A stretch of 64,000 bases of DNA from Clostridia bacterium (GCA_017558105.1 JAFYWI010000012.1:1-64000), one strand, 5' to 3'. Counted from the first letter of the stretch, positions 1-10,315 are shown. Numbers and translations: made by a program. The notes: generated from the letters alone by a model not told the origin.

Positions 1-344
1 GAGTCTGGACCGTATCTCAGTTCCAATGTGGCCGATCACCCTCTCAGGTCGGCTAACCATCGTCGACTTGGTAGTCCGTTACACTACCAACTATCTAATG
101 GTACGTGAGCCCATCTATATCCGATAAAATCTTTTACCCCTGTGGGATGCCCCACTGTGGTCTTATGCGGTATTAGCACAAATTTCTTTGTGTTATTCCC
201 CAGATATAGGCAGGTTGCTCGCGCGTTACTCACCCGTCCGCCGCTAAAGTTTTAGGAGCAAGCCCCCAAAACTTCCGCTCGACTTGCATGTATTAAGCAC
301 ACCGCCAGCGTTCGTCCTGAGCCAGAATCAAACTCTTGAGTTTA
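1..344 (-). rRNA. rrs: 16S ribosomal RNA, 5' part (runs off the left edge)
   Basis: Read on the minus strand, positions 336-317 match the universal bacterial 27F priming site (AGAGTTTGATTCTGGCTCAG). It is followed by the conserved GACGAACGCTGGCGG block and, further left, by the helix ending in ACTGAGATACGGTCCAGACTC at position 1. Only about the first 340 bases of the roughly 1.5 kb gene lie in the window. The mature 5' end near 344 is estimated from the usual offset upstream of the primer site. The sequence is of Clostridia type. Confidence 0.97.
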
Positions 345-581
345 ATATTTCAAAGCCAGATAATTTCTTATCTAACTGCTCTGACGATTTTCGCTTTTGT
401 TTTAGCGTTAATGTTTTTTGTCATTTAATGACTGTTTTAAAGTACATATTTCATACTTCAAAGATTTTGACAGAAACTTTCAAAATAACTATTATTTCGT
501 CTTATTTCCTTCTATTCAATTTTTAAACAACCTCCGTCAACAACGGTTGACGATGCCTTCGCTTCACGCGACAGCCTACAT

Positions 582-610
582 ATAATATCATATGTGTTTT
601 GCTAAGTCAA
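582..610 (-). promoter_or_regulatory. rRNA promoter, proximal
   Basis: On the minus strand, -35 TTGACT (610-605) and -10 TATTAT (587-582) are separated by exactly 17 bases. It lies about 240 bases upstream of the 16S 5' end and reads into it. Confidence 0.8.
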
Positions 611-800
611 GCAATTTTCATAGGTTTTTTAAAGTTTTTTTAAGATTTTTTATACTTTTTTTTAATCTTTTTTTCAGCCACAACCTATTGTGGTTTGGCA
701 CTTTATTGACCACGATATTTTGAGTTAGCCACATATTAAATCGTTTGTAATTACCTAACGATTTTACATATAGACACGCGTTTTTACGAGAGTAATTGTG

Positions 801-829
801 ATTATATATGAAATTTTTTAACTTGTCAA
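801..829 (-). promoter_or_regulatory. rRNA promoter, distal
   Basis: On the minus strand, a perfect consensus -35 TTGACA (829-824) and -10 TATAAT (806-801) with a 17-base spacer. It lies in tandem about 220 bases upstream of the proximal promoter, a common arrangement for rRNA operons. Confidence 0.85.
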
Positions 830-979
830 CCTTTTTTTCAATATTTTTAAAACTTTTTTATACTTTTCTTTTCTATTAAAAGAAAAAGCAAAACCTTTTA
901 GAGTTTTCCCTTTCCAAAGTTTTAAGCCTTTTATTAAAACTTAATAGCCCATATAAACATTATATAATACATATAATAA

Positions 980-1261
980 TTATACTTTAATTTTTAGCCC
1001 GTAAAAAATATAGTCTACCTTGTTTAATTCTTTTAACCTTTCTTCTGTAGTGCCAAACTTTTTTGCCACGCTTTTTATCGTATCTAACGGCTGAACGAAA
1101 TAAAGTTTATTATTACACTTTTCTATAACAACCAAGTCCCCTTCTTCTATTTCTTTTTTTAAGTTATTTATGCTAACGAACACCCCTATTGGAAGGTTAA
1201 ACTTACTACACAACAAATTAACCGTATCTTCACTATTTACCCTATAAAAAAATTTTTCCAT
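980..1261 (-). CDS. small LysM-domain protein
   Basis: A 93-residue protein with two LysM-like repeats in tandem, at residues about 5-47 and 50-93. The second contains the typical YFVQPLDTIKSVAKKFGT stretch, and both show the DTV/DTI...A/C-KKF spacing of LysM. The start at 1261 is chosen because the minus strand carries AGGGGG seven bases upstream; a longer frame to 1384 has no ribosome site and would add an unrelated N-terminus. No signal peptide or membrane segment is visible, so it may act inside the cell or forespore, as small LysM proteins of sporulating Firmicutes do; that role is inference. It is divergent from the flippase gene, 64 bases away. Confidence 0.8.
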   Translation of the reverse strand: MEKFFYRVNSEDTVNLLCSKFNLPIGVFVSINNLKKEIEEGDLVVIEKCNNKLYFVQPLDTIKSVAKKFGTTEERLKELNKVDYIFYGLKIKV

Positions 1262-1325
1262 ATTAAACCCCCTAATTAGATATATTACTACTTTTTTACG
1301 AATAGAATTTATAAAGGCTAATATC

Positions 1326-2861
1326 GTGGGGGTTAAACTTTTTACTTTGAAAAACTTTTTTAAGACGGTAGCTATAGTAACCATTTTTTCGGTTAGCGAA
1401 AAATTTTTAGGTTTTATTTATAGAATATATCTTTCAAGAACAATCGGCTCTGAAGGTATGGGGCTTTACCAAGTTGCCCTTTCTGTTTTTGCGCTTTTAC
1501 TTACCGTGTGTTGTTCGGGAACGCCAATAACCGTTTCTAGATTAATGACAAAACATAAAGCAGAAAACAACGGCAAAAAAGTTTTTGGCGTAATATCTTC
1601 CGGACTATTTATAACTTTAATAACTGCCCTGCCACTTTGCTTAATATTCGTATTGTTTAACAAACCACTTTCTTTTTTGTTTGCAGATAGTAGATGTAAA
1701 AACATTTTTTTCGTAGTTTTGCCCGGTTTAATATTCACTTCTCTTTACGCAGTACTTCGTGGAGTACTTTGGGGCAACAAAGACTTTTTGCCTTATAGCA
1801 TTATTGAACTTTTAGAAGAAGTTTGTATGATTGTTTGTGGCATAGTTTTAATTTCTAACGCAACCAGCATTTACCAAGGCGCGTTTAGCGCTGGTGTTGC
1901 AGTAACAATTTCTTATATTTTTTCTTTTACCCTTGCAGTAATAGTTTTCTTTTTAAGAAAAAACAAATTAACAAACCCTATTAAAGAACTTAAGCCCTTG
2001 CTTGCTTCTGCCACACCTATAACGGCAATGCGAACGGCAAGTTCACTAGCAAATTCTTTGGTTTCTATAATTTTGCCGTTAAGGTTAATTTCTGCTGGAT
2101 ACACGCAATCGCAAGCAATGAATATGTTTGGCGCTGCCTTAGGACAAGCAATACCTATTTTATACATACCAACAACGTTAATAGGCTCGTTTACCCTTGT
2201 GTTAGTGCCGGAACTTTCTGAAAACTTTTATAAAGGAAATTTTACTTCGCTTAAAAAAGATTTAGAAAAGGCGTTAAAGTTTACCATTTTAATTTCTTGT
2301 TTGTTTATTCCACCATTTTTGGTTTGTGGCAAAGAACTTGGCGTTTTAATTTTTAACAACGCAGAAAGTGGCACTTACCTTTCGGCATCTTCTTTTTTAA
2401 TGGTGCTTATGAGCATTTCTTCAATAACTACAAGCATGTTAAACTCTATGGGGTTAGAAAATAAAACGCTTATTTATTATTTAATAAGCGGGGCGTTTAT
2501 GCTTGCTTGCATTTGGTTTTTGCCTTACGTTTGTGGAATATATTCACTTTTAATAGGGTTTACTTTTGTGTTTGGGCTAACTTCTTTATTAAACCTTATT
2601 TTACTTTCTAAAACTTGCAAACAATCAATAGGGTATAAAAAGTTTTTGTTTTGCGCCGTTGGTTTTATAATTCCAACTTGCATATTAGGGTTTTTAATAA
2701 AATCTATTTTTCTTTCTTTATTAGGAAGTTTACTAACCACCCTATTATGTTTAATTTTAACAGTAGTGTTTAATTGCTTATTTTACCTTTGCTTTAACCT
2801 TATTTCTTTAGACGGCTTTTTGCAAAAAATAAAAATTATTACAAAAAGAAAAAGCACTTAA
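1326..2861 (+). CDS. polysaccharide/lipid II flippase family protein (SpoVB/MurJ-like, MOP superfamily)
   Basis: A 511-residue membrane protein with about 14 hydrophobic segments. The N-terminal block FLGFIYRIYLSRTIGSEGMG is characteristic of the SpoVB/MurJ/Wzx exporters of the MOP superfamily. Members flip undecaprenyl-linked cell-wall or spore-cortex precursors across the membrane; which substrate applies here cannot be told. The start is GTG at 1326 with a weak AAAGG upstream; a TTG at 1347, with GGGGG 15 bases before it, is an alternative and would give an N-terminus more like SpoVB. It is transcribed away from the LysM gene and ends at a bidirectional hairpin. Confidence 0.88.
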   Translation: MGVKLFTLKNFFKTVAIVTIFSVSEKFLGFIYRIYLSRTIGSEGMGLYQVALSVFALLLTVCCSGTPITVSRLMTKHKAENNGKKVFGVISSGLFITLITALPLCLIFVLFNKPLSFLFADSRCKNIFFVVLPGLIFTSLYAVLRGVLWGNKDFLPYSIIELLEEVCMIVCGIVLISNATSIYQGAFSAGVAVTISYIFSFTLAVIVFFLRKNKLTNPIKELKPLLASATPITAMRTASSLANSLVSIILPLRLISAGYTQSQAMNMFGAALGQAIPILYIPTTLIGSFTLVLVPELSENFYKGNFTSLKKDLEKALKFTILISCLFIPPFLVCGKELGVLIFNNAESGTYLSASSFLMVLMSISSITTSMLNSMGLENKTLIYYLISGAFMLACIWFLPYVCGIYSLLIGFTFVFGLTSLLNLILLSKTCKQSIGYKKFLFCAVGFIIPTCILGFLIKSIFLSLLGSLLTTLLCLILTVVFNCLFYLCFNLISLDGFLQKIKIITKRKST

Positions 2862-2878
2862 AATTTTAAGTGCTTTTT
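2849..2878. terminator. bidirectional terminator
   Basis: A 12-bp stem (AAAAAGCACTTA / TAAGTGCTTTTT) with an AAATTT loop, flanked by A and T tracts on the two sides. It separates the convergent flippase and CofE-like genes. Confidence 0.85.
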
Positions 2879-2888
2879 GTTTTTTTAA

Positions 2889-4064
2889 CTACATAGAGAA
2901 ATTCTTAAAGTAGTTTTGAATTAATATAATTGGTGTACCTTTATCTCCACTACCACTAGTTAAGTCTGCTAAACTACCAAGTAGGTCTGTAATTTGCCTT
3001 GGGGTTGTGCCTTGGCTTTTCATATTGTTAGTTAAGTCTTGCTCTTTGTTTTTAATAACTTCTTTCATAGCCTTAATTGCTTCTTCGCCAGAAAGGTTTG
3101 CAAGTTCGTTATCTGCAACGTATTTTAACTTAATTTCGTTTGGTTTACCTTCTAATAGTTTAGTGTAGCCTGGTGAACAAACTGGGTCTGCAAGTTCCCA
3201 AATACCACCAACAGGGTCTTTGAAAGCGCCGTCGCCATAAACCATGCATTCAATTCTTTTGCCAGTGCGCTTAAATAGTTCTTCGCTTAATTCGTCTACG
3301 AACTTTTGGCAATCTCTTGGGAACAACTTAACACTATCTTGCGTAGCAAGGTTGCTACCTAAAACGCCGTATTGTTCGTTATAGCCACTGCCGTCTACAC
3401 TCTTATTTAAAATTTCGTGCAAACTAACAACCTTTTTAGCACCTGCTTTTAATAGTGCGTTTTTAGTTCTAAAACGAGAGTGAATATCTGCATTAATAAC
3501 GTACTTTGTGTGTTTTAATATTTCGCAAGGGTTGTTTGCTAAAATAACTTTGCAGTTGCCACCCATTTTTTGGTAGTATTCAATATAGTCTACACCGGTA
3601 AAGGTGTGCCTTACGTCGCCAAACAACGCCTTAAATTCTTCTGCCGTAAACACGTCTGCATAAGGGTTTACGTTCTTTTCTATAAGTTGTTCTGGAGAAA
3701 TAAAACTATTGCCAACTTCATCTGATGGGTAGGCAAGTTGAATAACTAATTCTTTAACCCCTTCTGCAATGCCTTTTAAAATCATAGAAAAACGATTTCT
3801 TGAAAAAATTGGTAAAATTAAACCAACGGTTTCTTCGCCAAATTTTTCTTTAACGTCTTTAGCGATTTGTGCAGTAGTTGCATAGTTGCCTTGTGACCTT
3901 GCTAAAACTGCTTCGGTTACGGCAACAACGTCTTTATCTTGTAACGGAAAGCCGTGTTCTTTAGAAGCACCTACAATGCAGTCTGCCGTAATTTTTACAA
4001 GGTCGTCACCTTTTTTTATTATTGGAGCACGTATACCCCTTGAAATTGTTCCTTGATAATCCAT
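2889..4064 (-). CDS. coenzyme F420-0:L-glutamate ligase-like protein (CofE family)
   Basis: 391 residues. The N-terminal two thirds resembles the F420-0:gamma-glutamyl ligase fold, with GIRAPIIKKGDDLVKI at residues 10-25 and a conserved YGDGAFKDPVGGIWELADP block near residues 270-290. Archaeal CofE is about 250 residues, so this belongs to the longer bacterial version that occurs in anaerobes not known to make F420. It probably ligates glutamate or a similar amino acid to an acid acceptor, but the substrate is unknown. It ends in a Ser/Gly/Thr-rich tail followed by a short hydrophobic end. No other F420 gene is in the window. It has its own promoter and stands alone. Confidence 0.75.
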   Translation of the reverse strand: MDYQGTISRGIRAPIIKKGDDLVKITADCIVGASKEHGFPLQDKDVVAVTEAVLARSQGNYATTAQIAKDVKEKFGEETVGLILPIFSRNRFSMILKGIAEGVKELVIQLAYPSDEVGNSFISPEQLIEKNVNPYADVFTAEEFKALFGDVRHTFTGVDYIEYYQKMGGNCKVILANNPCEILKHTKYVINADIHSRFRTKNALLKAGAKKVVSLHEILNKSVDGSGYNEQYGVLGSNLATQDSVKLFPRDCQKFVDELSEELFKRTGKRIECMVYGDGAFKDPVGGIWELADPVCSPGYTKLLEGKPNEIKLKYVADNELANLSGEEAIKAMKEVIKNKEQDLTNNMKSQGTTPRQITDLLGSLADLTSGSGDKGTPIILIQNYFKNFSM

Positions 4065-4095
4065 AACGTTTACCTTCTATTTGTTTTACGTATAT

Positions 4096-4124
4096 ATTAT
4101 AAAATATAATGCTAAATTTTACAA
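4096..4124 (-). promoter_or_regulatory. promoter of the CofE-like gene
   Basis: Minus strand: -35 TTGTAA (4124-4119), 17-base spacer, -10 TATAAT (4101-4096). It is 32 bases upstream of the ATG at 4064. Confidence 0.7.
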
Positions 4125-4215
4125 ACGTTTATTAAAAAAATTTTTTACTTTAAGCAAATTTTTTTGCTTACGTTTCTTCTTTCTATATATATTATATATA
4201 ATGTTTAGAAAAGGG

Positions 4216-5322
<1,107 letters not shown>

Positions 5323-5327
5323 TTAAT

Positions 5328-5355
5328 ATTATAACACACTATGTGTAAATGTCAA
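5328..5355 (-). promoter_or_regulatory. mnmA promoter
   Basis: Minus strand: TTGACA (5355-5350), 16-base spacer, TATAAT (5333-5328). The spacer contains the inverted repeat ACACTATGTGT. Confidence 0.75.
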
Positions 5356-5376
5356 TTATTTTCTATTTGCATTTAC

Positions 5377-5404
5377 TTGACTTTTTTTTGGGGTATGATA
5401 TACT
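5377..5404 (+). promoter_or_regulatory. promoter of the CNNM/CBS transporter gene
   Basis: TTGACT (5377-5382), 16-base spacer, TATACT (5399-5404), about 60 bases upstream of the start codon. It is back to back with the mnmA promoter. Confidence 0.7.
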
Positions 5405-5463
5405 ATATTTCGTTAAAGCATATATTAAACTATACTTTTTGTGTTTTAATAAAGGAGATTATT

Positions 5464-6735
5464 ATGCCTGACGGCGTGGCCCCGTTACTTATAACTTTAA
5501 TAGTTTTAGTAATATTTTCTGCATTTTTTTCTGCAACCGAAACTGCTTATACTTCTGCAAACAGAATTAAACTTCGTGCGCTAGCACAAAACGGCAACAA
5601 AAAAGCCGAAAAAGTTTTGTTTTTGGCAGAAGATAATTACGATAAACTTATTAGCACCATTTTAATTGGCAATAACATTGTAAACATAGCGGCGGCAACA
5701 ATATCTACTTTATTATTTGCAATAGTAATTACAAACCCTAACGTAGATTCTTCTGTAATAAGCACGGTTGTTATGACCGTTGCGGTATTAATATTTGGTG
5801 AAATTACGCCAAAGTTTATTGCAAAAACATACCCAGAAAAACTTGCAATGGCGTTTTACCCATTGGTAATTTTCTTTTACTATTTACTTTACCCATTGAA
5901 CTTTATTTTTGGGCTTTGGAAATGGCTTATCGCTAAAGTGTTTAGACTAAAAGATACTTCTGTTGTAACGGAAGAAGAAATTTTAACCATAGTTGAAGAA
6001 GCCGAAGAAGACGGCACGTTAAAAAAAGAAGAAACTAACCTTATTCGTTCAGTTATTGAATTTGACGATTTGGAAGTTGGCGATATTTTAGTGCCAAGGG
6101 TTAACATTGTTGCTATAGACGTTAATTCTTCTATGGAAAAAATTAAAAAGGTTTTCGAAAAAGAAGGTTATTCTAGGCTACCCGTATATAAAGATAGTAT
6201 AGACACCATTCTTGGTACTATCCACCAAAAAGATTTCTTTATTTCTTACCTACACGGCAAAAAAGATATAAACGGAATTTTACAAGATGCTTACTATACA
6301 ACAGAGCACGTTAAAATTTCTGCCCTATTAAAACAACTTCAAAAGAAAAAAATTCATATTGCCGTTGTTTTAGACGAGTATGGTGGAACTCTTGGCTTAG
6401 TTACTCTTGAAGACGTTTTAGAAGAATTAGTTGGCGAAATTTACGACGAACACGACGAAGAAGTAGATTACTTTAAGCAATTAGATGAAAACGTGTTTAC
6501 CGTTATGGGTAACGCTTCCGTTGTAGATATGTTTAAGTATTTTTCGTTAGACGGCGAAGAAGAAAACTTCGAAGCCACCACCGTTAGTGGTTGGGTTATA
6601 GAAAAACTAGGCGAAATACCAAGGTCTGGCACTAAATTTACCCACGCTAACCTAAACGTAGAAGTAACAAAATCTACCGTAAAAAAAGTTTTACAAATTA
6701 AAGTTATGGTAGAAAAAGAAAGTGCTAAAGAATAA
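5464..6735 (+). CDS. HlyC/CorC (CNNM) family transporter with CBS domains
   Basis: 423 residues. An N-terminal CNNM (DUF21) membrane domain with three or four helices spans residues 1-190 and contains the family signature FSATETAYTSANRIKLRALA. A CBS pair follows at about residues 205-335 (including the EEDG linker, LVPRVNIVAIDV and LDEYGGTLGLVTLEDVLEELVGEI), then a CorC/HlyC C-terminal domain. Relatives are linked to magnesium or sodium efflux; the old name hemolysin is misleading. The start at 5464 is set by AAAGGAGA six bases upstream; the open frame extends further 5' but without a ribosome site. A terminator hairpin follows. Confidence 0.9.
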   Translation: MPDGVAPLLITLIVLVIFSAFFSATETAYTSANRIKLRALAQNGNKKAEKVLFLAEDNYDKLISTILIGNNIVNIAAATISTLLFAIVITNPNVDSSVISTVVMTVAVLIFGEITPKFIAKTYPEKLAMAFYPLVIFFYYLLYPLNFIFGLWKWLIAKVFRLKDTSVVTEEEILTIVEEAEEDGTLKKEETNLIRSVIEFDDLEVGDILVPRVNIVAIDVNSSMEKIKKVFEKEGYSRLPVYKDSIDTILGTIHQKDFFISYLHGKKDINGILQDAYYTTEHVKISALLKQLQKKKIHIAVVLDEYGGTLGLVTLEDVLEELVGEIYDEHDEEVDYFKQLDENVFTVMGNASVVDMFKYFSLDGEEENFEATTVSGWVIEKLGEIPRSGTKFTHANLNVEVTKSTVKKVLQIKVMVEKESAKE

Positions 6736-6742
6736 TAAAAGG

Positions 6743-6779
6743 GGCTTTATATGTTAAATACGTATAAAGCCAAATTTTT
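6743..6779 (+). terminator. terminator after the CNNM gene
   Basis: Stem GGCTTTATA (6743-6751) / TATAAAGCC (6763-6771), followed by AAATTTTTA. It ends directly at the first base of the tRNA gene. Confidence 0.6.
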
Positions 6780-6854
6780 ATACCCGTAGTTTAACGGATA
6801 AAACAATCGCCTCCGACGCGGTAGATGTGAGTTCAATTCTCGTCGGGTATTCCA
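6780..6854 (+). tRNA. tRNA-Arg, anticodon CCG, CCA end encoded
   Basis: A full cloverleaf can be drawn: acceptor ATACCCG (6780-6786) with CGGGTAT (6844-6850); D stem GTTT/AAAC with loop AACGGATA; anticodon stem ATCGC/GCGGT around loop CTCCGAC, which puts CCG at 6813-6815; T stem GTGAG/CTCGT with loop TTCAATT. The discriminator base is T (6851) and CCA is encoded at 6852-6854. It reads the CGG codon. U as discriminator is uncommon for arginine tRNAs. Expression may depend on readthrough of the hairpin just upstream or on a weak promoter inside it. Confidence 0.93.
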
Positions 6855-6856
6855 AA

Positions 6857-6897
6857 AAATCGACAAGTTTTACTATAAACTTGTCGATTTTATTTTT
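6857..6897. terminator. bidirectional terminator between tRNA-Arg and pyrB
   Basis: A perfect 14-bp stem AAATCGACAAGTTT (6857-6870) / AAACTTGTCGATTT (6877-6890) with a six-base loop. There is a T-rich run on the plus side and, read on the minus strand, ATTTTTT after the stem. It ends the tRNA transcript and the pyrimidine operon. Confidence 0.9.
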
Positions 6898-6959
6898 TCA
6901 TTATTCACTTTTCACTTTTCACTTTTTTATAATGTTTTTTTTGTTTTTTTGTTAATAGG

Positions 6960-8048
6960 TTATTTATTAACTTTTTTGTCGCAATAAACGCACCTTAAAA
7001 CGTCGCCGTCTGTTTTAGAAGGTTTACAAACGTTATCTAACTCTTGTTCCGTTTTCGTAATACATTTTGGGTTAGTGCATTTGTGTTGGTTATAAATTAA
7101 ACCTTCTTTATTTAGGGTACATTTAGTTTTATCTTTTGCAAGGGTTAACAACTTTAATATTAGCGCCATACGAACGTATTTGCCGTTGGCAACTTGCTTA
7201 AAGTAGCAAGCCCTTTCATCTTCATCTAACTTAACGCTTATTTCGTTTACCCTTGGTAGTGGGTGAAGAATAATAGTGTCTTTTTTAGCCTTTTCAAACT
7301 TTTCTTTTGTTAGTATATAACTATTTTTTAACTTTTCGTATTCGTCTTTATCGGCAAACCTTTCTTGTTGAACCCTAGTCATATACAACACGTCTAATTT
7401 AGGTAAAGAATTTTCTAAATCGGTAGTTTCTTCGTAAGGCATATTGTTCTTTTCTAAAACGTCGTGCTTAACGTAAGAAGGCAATTTTAATTCTTTTGGA
7501 GAAATTAAAACTATATTTATATTTTCGTACCTAGAAAAAGCGCTAATTAACGAGTGCACCGTTCTGCCGTATTTTAAGTCGCCACAAAAACCAACGGTTA
7601 AGTTGTTTAGCCTACCCTTTTCTCTTTTAATAGTTAAAAGGTCTGCAAGTGTTTGGGTTGGGTGTAAATGCCCGCCGTCACCTGCGTTAATTACTGGTAT
7701 GCTTGCATTTAGGCTTGCAACGAGTGGTGCGCCTTCTATTGGCGTACGCATAGCAATAACGTGTGCGTAGTTGCTTATAACCTTAGCAGTATCTGCAAAA
7801 CTTTCGCCTTTAGAAGCAGAAGAAGAATCTGCCGAAGAAAAACCAATTACGCTACCACCTAATTCGTGCATAGCGCTTTCAAAAGAAAGCCTTGTTCTTG
7901 TAGATGGTTCGTAAAACAACGTTGCTAAAATTTTGCCCTTACACTTTTTTGAATACTTTTTTGGGTGAGCAATAATATCTAAGGCAGTGTTTAACAATTC
8001 GTCTATTTCTTTTACGCTAAAATCTGTTATGTCTATTAAACTTTTCAT
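6960..8048 (-). CDS. pyrB: aspartate carbamoyltransferase with fused PyrI-type zinc domain
   Basis: 362 residues. Residues 1-305 are a complete catalytic chain: carbamoyl phosphate loop PSTRTR at 48-53, [15 protein letters not shown] near 123-137, and HPLPR at 262-266. Residues about 320-362 form a zinc domain like the C-terminal half of the E. coli regulatory chain: C324, C329, C353 and C356, the same C-x4-C-x23-C-x2-C spacing as in PyrI. The allosteric nucleotide-binding half of PyrI is absent. It forms carbamoyl aspartate in pyrimidine synthesis. It is the last gene of the pyr operon, 9 bases after pyrE. Confidence 0.96.
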   Translation of the reverse strand: MKSLIDITDFSVKEIDELLNTALDIIAHPKKYSKKCKGKILATLFYEPSTRTRLSFESAMHELGGSVIGFSSADSSSASKGESFADTAKVISNYAHVIAMRTPIEGAPLVASLNASIPVINAGDGGHLHPTQTLADLLTIKREKGRLNNLTVGFCGDLKYGRTVHSLISAFSRYENINIVLISPKELKLPSYVKHDVLEKNNMPYEETTDLENSLPKLDVLYMTRVQQERFADKDEYEKLKNSYILTKEKFEKAKKDTIILHPLPRVNEISVKLDEDERACYFKQVANGKYVRMALILKLLTLAKDKTKCTLNKEGLIYNQHKCTNPKCITKTEQELDNVCKPSKTDGDVLRCVYCDKKVNK

Positions 8049-8057
8049 ACTTTTTCC

Positions 8058-8696
8058 TTATTTTATCCAACTTTCGTCTTGAGGGTTATTTCTAAATTTA
8101 ATTAACCTTTCTACGTCTTCTGGTTTAATATACCCTTCTTCTGCGGCAACTTCTGCAATTACGTCGAAATTGGTTAAAGATATATTTTTAACGTTTGCTT
8201 CTTGTAGCCTTGTAATGCCCTTTTGCATACCATAGGTAAAAATACTAACTATACCTAAAACTTCTGCACCTGCTTCTCTTAAAACGTTAACTACTTCTAT
8301 GCAAGAACCACCTGTAGAAATTAAATCTTCTACAACGACTACTTTTTGCCCTTTTTCTAATTTACCTTCTATTTGGTTTTGTCTGCCGTGGTCTTTTGCG
8401 CCAGAACGAACGTAGCCCATTGGCAAGCCCATAATGTGTGCAGTAATTGCCGCGTGTGCAATACCAGCCGTTGAAGTACCCATTAAAACTTCTACGCCTT
8501 TATAGTTTTCTTCTATAACCTTTGCCAAAGAAGTTTCTACGTCTAACCTAACTTCTGGGGCTGTTAAGGTTAACCTATTGTCGCAATAAACTGGGCTTTT
8601 TATTCCACTTGCCCAAGTAAATGGTTCGTCTGGGCGAAAGAATACTGCTTTAATTTTTAATAAATCTTTTGCAATTAGTTTTTTAATATTTTCCAT
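8058..8696 (-). CDS. pyrE: orotate phosphoribosyltransferase
   Basis: 212 residues, normal length. The PRPP-binding motif VVVVEDLISTGGS lies near residues 118-130. It converts orotate plus PRPP to orotidine 5'-phosphate. The gene sits between pyrF and pyrB with gaps of 9 bases on each side, so the three are one transcript. An AGGAG-like site precedes the ATG. Confidence 0.96.
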   Translation of the reverse strand: MENIKKLIAKDLLKIKAVFFRPDEPFTWASGIKSPVYCDNRLTLTAPEVRLDVETSLAKVIEENYKGVEVLMGTSTAGIAHAAITAHIMGLPMGYVRSGAKDHGRQNQIEGKLEKGQKVVVVEDLISTGGSCIEVVNVLREAGAEVLGIVSIFTYGMQKGITRLQEANVKNISLTNFDVIAEVAAEEGYIKPEDVERLIKFRNNPQDESWIK

Positions 8697-8705
8697 AATA
8701 AACTC

Positions 8706-9404
8706 CTATCCTAAAAATTCTTTAACGCATCTTTCGTATGCTTTAACAGGGTCTTCTGCACCCGTAATTGGTCTGCCTACAACAATGTAATCAGAGCCGA
8801 TTTTTCTTGCTTCGCTAGGCGTCATAACTCTTTTTTGGTCGCCTACTTCGCCGTCGCTAAACCTAACGCCTGGGGTTACCGTTAAAAAGTTTTCGCCACA
8901 TACTTCGTGCACTTTGCCTGCTTCTAAAGGTGAACAAACAACCCCGTCTAACCCTGCAATAGCAGAATTTTTTGCATAGTGCATAACAACTTTGTCTATT
9001 GGTTCGTTAATAAGTAGGTCATTGGTCATACTTTCTTGGTCGGTAGAAGTTAACTGAGTTACTGCAATAAGAAGTGGCCTTGTGCCGTCTTCTCTCGTTA
9101 AGCCTTCAATGGCTGCTTTCATCATATTTATCGTGCCACCTGCGTGAAGGTTAGTCATATCAACGTCTAATCTAGATAAAACTGCCATAGATTTTTTTAC
9201 CGTGTTAGGAATATCGTGAAGTTTTAGGTCTAAAAATATTTTATGACCACGTTTTTTAATTTCCTTAACGATTTCTGGACCTTCTGCGTAAAATAGTTCC
9301 ATACCTATTTTAATAAAAGGCTTTTTTCCCTTAAACAAGTCTAAAAAACTTAAAACTTTTTCTTTGCTGTTAAAATCACAAGCAATAATTACGTCTTTTG
9401 CCAT
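8706..9404 (-). CDS. pyrF: orotidine 5'-phosphate decarboxylase
   Basis: 232 residues, type I PyrF. The catalytic Asp-Lys cluster is in [13 protein letters not shown] near residues 58-70, and the phosphate-binding VVGRPITGA motif is near residue 213. It makes UMP. The ATG overlaps the pyrD stop codon by one base (TAATG), which suggests translational coupling. Confidence 0.96.
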   Translation of the reverse strand: MAKDVIIACDFNSKEKVLSFLDLFKGKKPFIKIGMELFYAEGPEIVKEIKKRGHKIFLDLKLHDIPNTVKKSMAVLSRLDVDMTNLHAGGTINMMKAAIEGLTREDGTRPLLIAVTQLTSTDQESMTNDLLINEPIDKVVMHYAKNSAIAGLDGVVCSPLEAGKVHEVCGENFLTVTPGVRFSDGEVGDQKRVMTPSEARKIGSDYIVVGRPITGAEDPVKAYERCVKEFLG

Positions 9405-10315
9405 TATTTTGCACCACCTATAATTTCTTTTAATGAACTTACGTTATATTTTTTCATAACGGAAGGTAAATTTTCTATAATTTCTTTGCAAGCATAAGGG
9501 TTAATAAGGTTAGCCGTGCCAACTTCTACTGCCGTAGCCCCTGCAAGCATCATTTCTATTACGTCTTCTGCTTTTGAAACGCCACCCATACCTATTACTG
9601 GTATTTTTACTGCGTTTGCCACTTGGTAAACCATACGAACTGCTACTGGAAAAATTGCTTCACCAGAAAAACCACCCATTTTGTTTGCTATTATTGGTTT
9701 TTTGGTTTTTAAGTCTATTCTCATACCAAGTAGGGTATTAATTAAACTTATTCCGTCTGCCCCCGCTTCTTCGCAAGCCTTTGCTATTTTAACAATATCG
9801 GTAACGTTTGGCGAAAGTTTCATAATAACCGGCTTATTAGTAACGCTTTTAACTGCCTTTACCACGTCTTTAACGGCTTCTTCGCTAGTGCCGAAACTCA
9901 TGCCACCACCGTGAACGTTAGGGCAACTTACGTTTACTTCAAACCAACCTATTTGCTCGCAGTCGTTTAGCCTTTTTACCGTTTCTTTATATTCTTCTAA
10001 AGAAAACCCACTAACGTTTGCCATTACTTTTTTGTTAAAAACTTTTTTAAGTTTAACTAGTTCTTCTTCCTTCACCTTGTCTACACCAGGGTTTTGCAAG
10101 CCTACTGCGTTTATTAGCCCCTTAGTACACTCTGCAATTCTTGGTGTTGGATTTCCAAACCTTGCATTTAAGGTTGTACCCTTAAAAGAAAAAGTTCCTA
10201 AAACGTTTATGTCGTAAAGTTCGCTAAATTCATAGCCGTACCCAAACGTTCCACTTGCAGGAATAATAGGGTTATCTAATTCTATTCCACACAAATTTAC
10301 TTTTAAATCTACCAT
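9404..10315 (-). CDS. pyrD: dihydroorotate dehydrogenase B, catalytic subunit
   Basis: 303 residues. FMN barrel of the class 1B type, with [13 protein letters not shown] at the start and the active-site cysteine in [11 protein letters not shown] near residue 130. Class 1B enzymes pair with PyrK and use NAD; the pyrK gene overlaps immediately upstream. The start codon lies inside the 3' end of pyrK. Confidence 0.96.
   Translation of the reverse strand: MVDLKVNLCGIELDNPIIPASGTFGYGYEFSELYDINVLGTFSFKGTTLNARFGNPTPRIAECTKGLINAVGLQNPGVDKVKEEELVKLKKVFNKKVMANVSGFSLEEYKETVKRLNDCEQIGWFEVNVSCPNVHGGGMSFGTSEEAVKDVVKAVKSVTNKPVIMKLSPNVTDIVKIAKACEEAGADGISLINTLLGMRIDLKTKKPIIANKMGGFSGEAIFPVAVRMVYQVANAVKIPVIGMGGVSKAEDVIEMMLAGATAVEVGTANLINPYACKEIIENLPSVMKKYNVSSLKEIIGGAK

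Larger units (their letters stand above)
345..979 (-). other. rRNA upstream region: leader and promoters, no gene
   Basis: This 635-base stretch holds the 16S leader and two promoters (listed separately) and no convincing coding sequence. The open frame that starts inside the 16S on the plus strand is fortuitous. Short inverted repeats are visible at 536-551 (GTCAAC/GTTGAC), 678-695 (CCACAA/TTGTGG) and about 738-762 (AATCGTT/AACGATT); some may be rRNA processing or antitermination structures. The part nearest 980 is the 3' flank of the LysM gene. Confidence 0.6.

Noticed and set aside
284..526. Open frame of 80 codons on the plus strand at the 16S 5' end
   Set aside because: It runs antisense through the rRNA gene and its leader, has no ribosome site and no recognisable protein features.
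4136..4210. A fourth copy of the interspersed repeat
   Set aside because: It shares TTTTTGCTTACG and an ATATAATGTTTA string, but the order and orientation of the two parts do not fit the three good copies.
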